Source: Prevotella sp. (lineage in GTDB: Bacteria; Bacteroidota; Bacteroidia; Bacteroidales; Bacteroidaceae). Taken from it: DNA of 47,693 nt. A model generated the notes under the pieces. That model was not told where the DNA came from. It searched no databases and was given only the letters and a program-made list of their open reading frames with translations. Both the position numbers and the translations under genes were made by a program. The stretch spans positions 1 through 47,693 of the forward strand of contig JAILFH010000009.1 in the NCBI GenBank assembly GCA_024697645.1. Reading direction: 5' to 3'. Positions 44,763-47,693 of this stretch are shown in pieces (the stretch's first letter is position 1; each line of letters opens with the position of its first letter).

Positions 44763-45301
44763 ACTGTTTCCTCCTCTGCTGCCATTCCAATACTCTCTTC
44801 TTCCACCTCTTCATACTGCTTGGGCAGCGAGTGGTCCTGCAGGTAGATGTGGTTCAGCGTGAAGGCGAGCGACTCCAGTGTCTGCTCTCTCACCTGCGGC
44901 TTCAGTTCGCACTCCCACACCGTGATGCAGTGCCAGCCCATCTTGGCAAGTTGACGCTGCGTCTCCGCGTCGCGCTCCATGTTTCGTCTGATCTTCGCCA
45001 CCCAGAACGGGCGGTTGGTCTTCGGAATCTTGCAGCAGGCTGAACTCGTCAGGTCGCCACAGTCCGCACCCTCGACAACTGCCGTAATCGCGCTAACCTG
45101 ATGACCGTGCCAGAAGCAACCGTTCACAAACACACACGTCCTGTACTTCCTCAGCACCAGATCGGGGTGTCCAGGCAGGCGAGGTGAGTTCAGGCGATAG
45201 CGGAATCCTCTGCTCCACAGCCATCTCCTCACCATCATCTCCGGCTTCGTGTCCTTCGACCGAATAGCCGCCATGTTCTTATGTCGCTGCTCCGGGGTCA
45301 T
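44738..45301 (-). CDS. vsr: Very short patch repair (Vsr) endonuclease, orphan
   Basis: A 187-residue nuclease that nicks next to T:G mismatches arising from deaminated 5-methylcytosine. Seen: MTPEQRHKNMAAIRSKDTKPE at the N-terminus, GHPDLVL with catalytic Asp47, NGCFWHGH (His65, His67) and FWVAKIRRNMERD. Typical Vsr proteins are about 135-155 residues; here an extra C-terminal stretch of about 35 residues follows, Glu-rich and ending in six residues encoded by 9-bp GGTAACAAG repeats that also give the stop. Vsr genes usually sit beside a cytosine methyltransferase gene; none is seen in the window. The 58-base gap to the lipoprotein gene upstream on the same strand suggests possible co-transcription. 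Confidence 0.9.
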   Translation of the reverse strand: MTPEQRHKNMAAIRSKDTKPEMMVRRWLWSRGFRYRLNSPRLPGHPDLVLRKYRTCVFVNGCFWHGHQVSAITAVVEGADCGDLTSSACCKIPKTNRPFWVAKIRRNMERDAETQRQLAKMGWHCITVWECELKPQVREQTLESLAFTLNHIYLQDHSLPKQYEEVEEESIGMAAEEETVQGNKVTR

Positions 45302-45358
45302 CAGTCGTTCGTCATCGTCGCACCCACCACGCGGGCACTCCTTGATCTGCTGTCTGCC

Positions 45359-45649
45359 CTACTCCCTCAGTTTCCAGTCGAGGTCGAAGTCAGAACCTTC
45401 GTCAACCACATCGACGTCGTAGATCACCTCCTTGCCGTCGATAGTGCCCTTAAGCACGCCCTTGTAGCCCTTGCCCTCGGCCTTCTCCAACTTCAGGTCG
45501 GTCACCTGCAACTGCTTGCCTTCGGCCTGCTCATACTCTACAATGCTCTGCTGCACCTTTTCGGTGAGTTTGTCTTCTGACACCATGCATCCGTTGAGCA
45601 TCAGCAATGCCGAGAATGCGAATACCAATGAAACAATATATTTCTTCAT
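45359..45649 (-). CDS. Small lipoprotein
   Basis: A 96-residue protein with a lipoprotein signal peptide: a hydrophobic core (IVSLVFAFSALLML) then lipobox LNGC, acylation at Cys21. The mature part is charged, with DLKLEKAEGKGYKGVLKG and VIYDVDVVDEGSDFDLDW resembling a small beta-sheet domain like those of short DUF4333-type lipoproteins. Function unknown. Promoter box at 45674-45681. Confidence 0.75.
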   Translation of the reverse strand: MKKYIVSLVFAFSALLMLNGCMVSEDKLTEKVQQSIVEYEQAEGKQLQVTDLKLEKAEGKGYKGVLKGTIDGKEVIYDVDVVDEGSDFDLDWKLRE

Positions 45650-45673
45650 AATTCCAAATATTGATTATCTCTG

Positions 45674-45681
45674 CAAATTTA
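45674..45681 (-). promoter_or_regulatory. Promoter -7 box for the small lipoprotein
   Basis: TAAATTTG on the minus strand, 24 bases before ATG 45649; it diverges from the promoter at 45721-45752. Confidence 0.5.
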
Positions 45682-45720
45682 CATTTTTATGGTCAAATAT
45701 GCAACACTTTCGCTCATTTT

Positions 45721-45752
45721 TTTGGTCAATTCCCAGCATTGTTGTACCTTTG
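45721..45752 (+). promoter_or_regulatory. Consensus promoter for the PAS protein
   Basis: TTTG (45721-45724), exactly 20 bases, TACCTTTG (45745-45752), 25 bases before ATG 45778. Confidence 0.75.
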
Positions 45753-45777
45753 CCTTCGAATCAAAACCGAAAAGACT

Positions 45778-46116
45778 ATGCAAACATTCGACTGGGCTGA
45801 AGACATCGAGGGAGCCGTCACCGTGTGCGATACTGAGGGCACTGTCATCTACATGAACAAGCGTTCGCGCGAAACTTTCAACAAGGACGGGCAGTCGATG
45901 GTGGGACAGAATCTCATGCCTTGCCACAATCCCCGCTCACAGGCCATCATTCGCGATATGCTTGAAAACAATCATCCTCATTGCTACACCATCAGCAAGC
46001 AGGGCAAGCGCAAACTCATCTACCAGACTCCCTGGCGCGAGGACGGCGTGGTGAAGGGCCTCGTGGAATTCTCCTTCGTCCTGCCCGACGAAATGCCCCA
46101 CTACGACAGAGGATAG
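45778..46116 (+). CDS. Single-domain PAS protein
   Basis: A 112-residue soluble protein consisting of one PAS-like sensor domain: DIEGAVTVCDTEGTVIYMN, RSRETFNKDG, MVGQNLMPCHNP, then KRKLIYQTPWREDGVVKGLVEFSF as the final strands. No output domain follows, so it must act by binding a ligand or partner, or be a sensor subunit for another protein. A Cys-His pair (CHNP) in the middle is unexplained. The start is set by the consensus promoter at 45721-45752; an in-frame upstream start at 45661 precedes that promoter. It is divergent from the lipoprotein gene. Confidence 0.75.
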   Translation: MQTFDWAEDIEGAVTVCDTEGTVIYMNKRSRETFNKDGQSMVGQNLMPCHNPRSQAIIRDMLENNHPHCYTISKQGKRKLIYQTPWREDGVVKGLVEFSFVLPDEMPHYDRG

Positions 46117-46248
46117 ATTCGCCGTTTTCTGTGGCATCATCCGAGAGTCAAACACTCACTCGTCCTACCGCCTTATTGAATCAGGGTTTCAAAAGCAGTG
46201 TCGCGAATCGCGACGGTGGTTTTGTAGGAAGCGTGTCTCCTTACCCGA

Positions 46249-46347
46249 TCATATCATACACGACGTGACTCCGAGCGTGGTTCCGATTGCCGTTAGTATC
46301 GCGATGACCGTTTGTATGATGTATTTCCAAAATTCCTTCTTATCCAT
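46249..46347 (-). CDS. Smalltalk-family small protein, 32 residues
   Basis: A 32-residue peptide: a charged start (MDKKEFWKY), a hydrophobic helix (IIQTVIAILTAIGTTLG) and the ending VTSCMI. This matches the smalltalk family of tiny Bacteroidales proteins that I recall being encoded next to HU-related proteins and cell-wall amidases. The VTSC could be a lipobox-like or membrane-anchored end. Function unknown. The gene lies 525 bases downstream of the HU-related gene on the same strand; the amidase that often follows is absent. Confidence 0.8.
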   Translation of the reverse strand: MDKKEFWKYIIQTVIAILTAIGTTLGVTSCMI

Positions 46348-46621
46348 AGCAATTCAAAGTTTCAAGTAAATAGAGTATTTAGAGGAGAGTGGAGAGTGGA
46401 GAGAGATTACCTTATCCTGCTGATCTTCGAGCCACGGATGACACGGATTTTCCTTAAGTTATAAATGTCACGGATTTCCGTTCACCGATTTTCACAGGCT
46501 CAGTTGCAAGAGGCTTCCTCGTATTCCCCTCCTCCGGGGAGGCCAAGACTAGGCGACGATTAACGGGGACCGCTCAAATCTCGTTTCTCGCTCCTCCTTT
46601 CTCTTTTCCCGAATAATATGT
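46348..46621. other. Repeat-bearing gap between smalltalk and the 22-bp array
   Basis: Holds CACGGAT copy C, a GC-rich hairpin (TCCCCTCC with GGGGAGG, 46534-46542) and a diverged inverted copy of the 42503-42549 segment (46537-46577). No gene is seen. Confidence 0.55.
46380..46498 (+). repeat. CACGGAT interspersed element, copy C, with purine tract
   Basis: A purine tract (GAGGAGAGTGGAGAG, repeated) leads into GAGAGATTACCTTATCCTGC, then GCCACGGAT, CACGGATT, an AT-rich middle, CACGGATT and CGTTCACCGATT. It is a direct repeat of copy D. Confidence 0.85.
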
Positions 46622-46814
46622 AAAGATTATTTACCAGTAGAGTACGTCTTTCTATGTTACAGAGCATGCTTCTGTACCTATATAAAGCACGTGTTTAGAC
46701 CCCTATAGAGGATGCCTTTCGATAGTCGAAAGGATGCTTCTCTAAGGTAGAGAGCAATGCCCCCTGACCTACGGAGTATTACGCTCCGGAATCTAGAGCA
46801 TTCCTTTCTTCCAG
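46622..46814. repeat. Degenerate 21-23-bp tandem array, about 8.5 units
   Basis: Units start near 46622 (partial), 46638, 46661, 46684, 46707, 46730, 46751, 46773 and 46795. Most begin with AGAG, AAAG or GGAG and then AT/AC-G-C, as in AGAGCATGCTTCTGTACCTA. Several contain small dyads: CCTTTCGA/TCGAAAGG (46715-46733), CGGAG/CTCCG (46772-46788), ACAGA/TCTGT (46659-46675), CTCTA/TAGAG (46740-46752). No ORF is seen in it. Confidence 0.75.
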
Positions 46815-46828
46815 TTCACCTCAGAGGA

Positions 46829-46867
46829 CCTACCCCCTTCCCTTTAGGGAGGGGTTGGGGGTAGGCT
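46829..46867. repeat. GC-rich palindromic intergenic element, copy 2
   Basis: CCTACCCCC and GGGGGTAGG flank a CCCT/AGGG hairpin, five bases past the HU-gene stop. Compare 612-650. A half element (CCTACCCCC) recurs at 47321-47340. Confidence 0.6.
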
Positions 46868-46872
46868 TCTTT

Positions 46873-47298
46873 TTACTCCACCGCATTCTCCGGCGTCTCC
46901 TCACAGGTGATGCCGTCGAGGAAGACACGGTTGCGAACGCCACCGCTGGCACTGGTCCAGTGAGTCTCGGGCTGGAAGTTGATGCGCGAGCCGACCACAT
47001 GCTTGGCTGCAGTGAACTCACGGGCGGTCTCTGCCGGCTTGGTCTTGAGGCCCACCTTGAACGAGCCGAAGCCGTCGAGCTTGATGCGGTAGCCTTCACC
47101 GAGCCAGAGGCTCATCACGACGACGAGTTCATCGAGAACGGCGAGCACGTCAGACTTCTTCACAGACACGTTCTGCTGGATCTGGTCGGCGAGCGTCTTC
47201 GTGTCCTTGATGCCGCTGACGAGTGCACGAGCATACCACATTCCCTTGTGGGTAGAGGTCGTGCGATTGTCCTGATAAAGCTTATACTTAACTGCCAT
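46873..47298 (-). CDS. HU-related DNA-binding protein (HU_rel family)
   Basis: A 141-residue basic protein of the HU-related family typical of Bacteroidales. The N-terminus MAVKYKLYQDNRT is followed by a helical DALTK-like region (DTKTLADQIQQNVSVKKSDVLAVLDEL) and the beta-arm region (LGEGYRIKLDGFGSFKVGLKT, then a variable tip). The GFGSFKV word is the HU signature. These proteins bind or bend DNA; the longer C-terminal extension (about 105-141) distinguishes them from 90-residue HU. ATG 47298 is chosen because the homologous N-terminus starts here. A smalltalk gene follows on the same strand, a recurrent pairing. No clear promoter is seen. Confidence 0.9.
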   Translation of the reverse strand: MAVKYKLYQDNRTTSTHKGMWYARALVSGIKDTKTLADQIQQNVSVKKSDVLAVLDELVVVMSLWLGEGYRIKLDGFGSFKVGLKTKPAETAREFTAAKHVVGSRINFQPETHWTSASGGVRNRVFLDGITCEETPENAVE

Positions 47299-47539
47299 AG
47301 TAATTAAAATTTTTAAGGAGCCTACCCCCATCCTTGCCCCCTTTGTTCTTAGCGTCTTCTGCTTCGACTTGGGCTTCGCCAGTCTTGCAGGAGCCGAGAA
47401 CTGCACCCTTAGGCGGCGCCGAAGATTATCAATCTTCTTCTTGCCTAGACCTGCAGGGAGGGGAGTTTGTCCTCTGAAAAGAGGCTGTGGGTTTGGCTTG
47501 GGTTAGTAATTAATTTAGTTAGTAATTAAAGAGTAATTA
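47299..47539. other. Gene-free region upstream of the HU-related gene
   Basis: Holds the half palindromic element (47321-47340), a TTAGTAATTA direct repeat (47503-47528) and mixed sequence. No supported gene or clear promoter box. Confidence 0.5.
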
Positions 47540-47660
47540 GAGGAGAGTGGAGAGAGGAGAGTGGAGAGAGGAGAGAGATTACCTTATCCTGCTGTCTTTT
47601 AGCCACGGATTACACGGATCTTCACGTATTTTTTAATGTCACGGATTTCCGTTCACCGAT
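47540..47660 (+). repeat. CACGGAT interspersed element, copy D, with purine tract
   Basis: A longer GAGGAGAGTGGAGAG tract, GAGAGATTACCTTATCCTGC, then TCTTTTAGCCACGGATTACA, CACGGATC, CACGGATT and CGTTCACCGAT. It lies about 1.16 kb from copy C in the same orientation; the pair brackets the HU-related gene. Confidence 0.85.
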
Positions 47661-47693
47661 GTTTGGGCTTTGCCCATCCCATTCTCAACACCT

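Noticed and set aside
46117..46248. Remnant of the amidase gene expected after smalltalk
   Set aside because: No amidase motif can be read in any minus-strand frame; the stretch holds only a GTCGCG/CGCGAC hairpin near 46200.
46622..46814. tRNA or structured RNA cluster
   Set aside because: The hairpins are short and lack cloverleaf arms, a T-loop or CCA-type end; the periodic array explains them better.

Overview
The window looks like a chromosomal piece of a Bacteroidales bacterium, most likely Prevotella or a close relative. The reasons are: many promoters of the Bacteroidetes type (TTTG, about 20 bases, TAnnTTTG) at plausible distances from start codons; the type IX secretion (T9SS) translocon SprA/Sov; several secreted proteins ending in T9SS-like C-terminal domains; a C10 (streptopain-like) protease; LytS/LytTR two-component genes; and the Bacteroidales-specific pair of an HU-related protein and a 32-residue 'smalltalk' peptide. 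No rRNA, tRNA, CRISPR array, transposase or phage structural gene was recognised.

Layout. 1-651 is a contig edge starting with a perfect 132-bp palindrome. 652-11406 (minus) is a two-gene unit: a 3236-residue multidomain surface protein and, 12 bases downstream, a dockerin-tailed secreted protein that shares a module with it. 11979-14936 (minus) holds a PLP-dependent sulfhydrylase (metY) and a secreted C1/PepC-like peptidase. 15091-16275 (plus) is a PI-PLC-like secreted enzyme with a T9SS-like tail. 16521-17024 (minus) is a small secreted regulatory-domain protein. 17208-23225 (plus) is a housekeeping run: dxs, trkA, trkH, manA. 23420-27713 (minus) carries a carboxypeptidase-regulatory-domain protein and a C10 protease. 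28302-31020 (plus) is a LytS-type sensor kinase with a roughly 310-residue Met/Gly/Pro/Asp-rich extracytoplasmic loop, overlapping its LytTR regulator. 31348-42383 (minus) holds an outer-membrane barrel, a D-Ala-D-Ala carboxypeptidase, sprA and ruvA. 42384-47693 is an accessory stretch dense in repeats, with a second C1 peptidase, an orphan Vsr endonuclease, a small lipoprotein, a PAS-only protein, smalltalk and an HU-related protein.

How the genes fit together. SprA is the outer-membrane channel of T9SS. The giant protein, the C10 protease and the PLC-like protein all end in similar tails and are the likely cargo, so this reads as a cell-surface and secreted-hydrolase region embedded among housekeeping genes. 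The most unusual features are not standard genes: (i) the low-complexity sensor loop, plus a consensus promoter and four 22-bp direct repeats in the long leader of the kinase/regulator operon; (ii) two arrays with an exact 7-bp register; (iii) a degenerate 22-23-bp array between HU and smalltalk; (iv) nested inverted repeats bracketing the second C1 peptidase, with repeat sequence forming the 3' ends of two coding regions. All alignments were made by eye; family names rest on motif recognition, not on searches.
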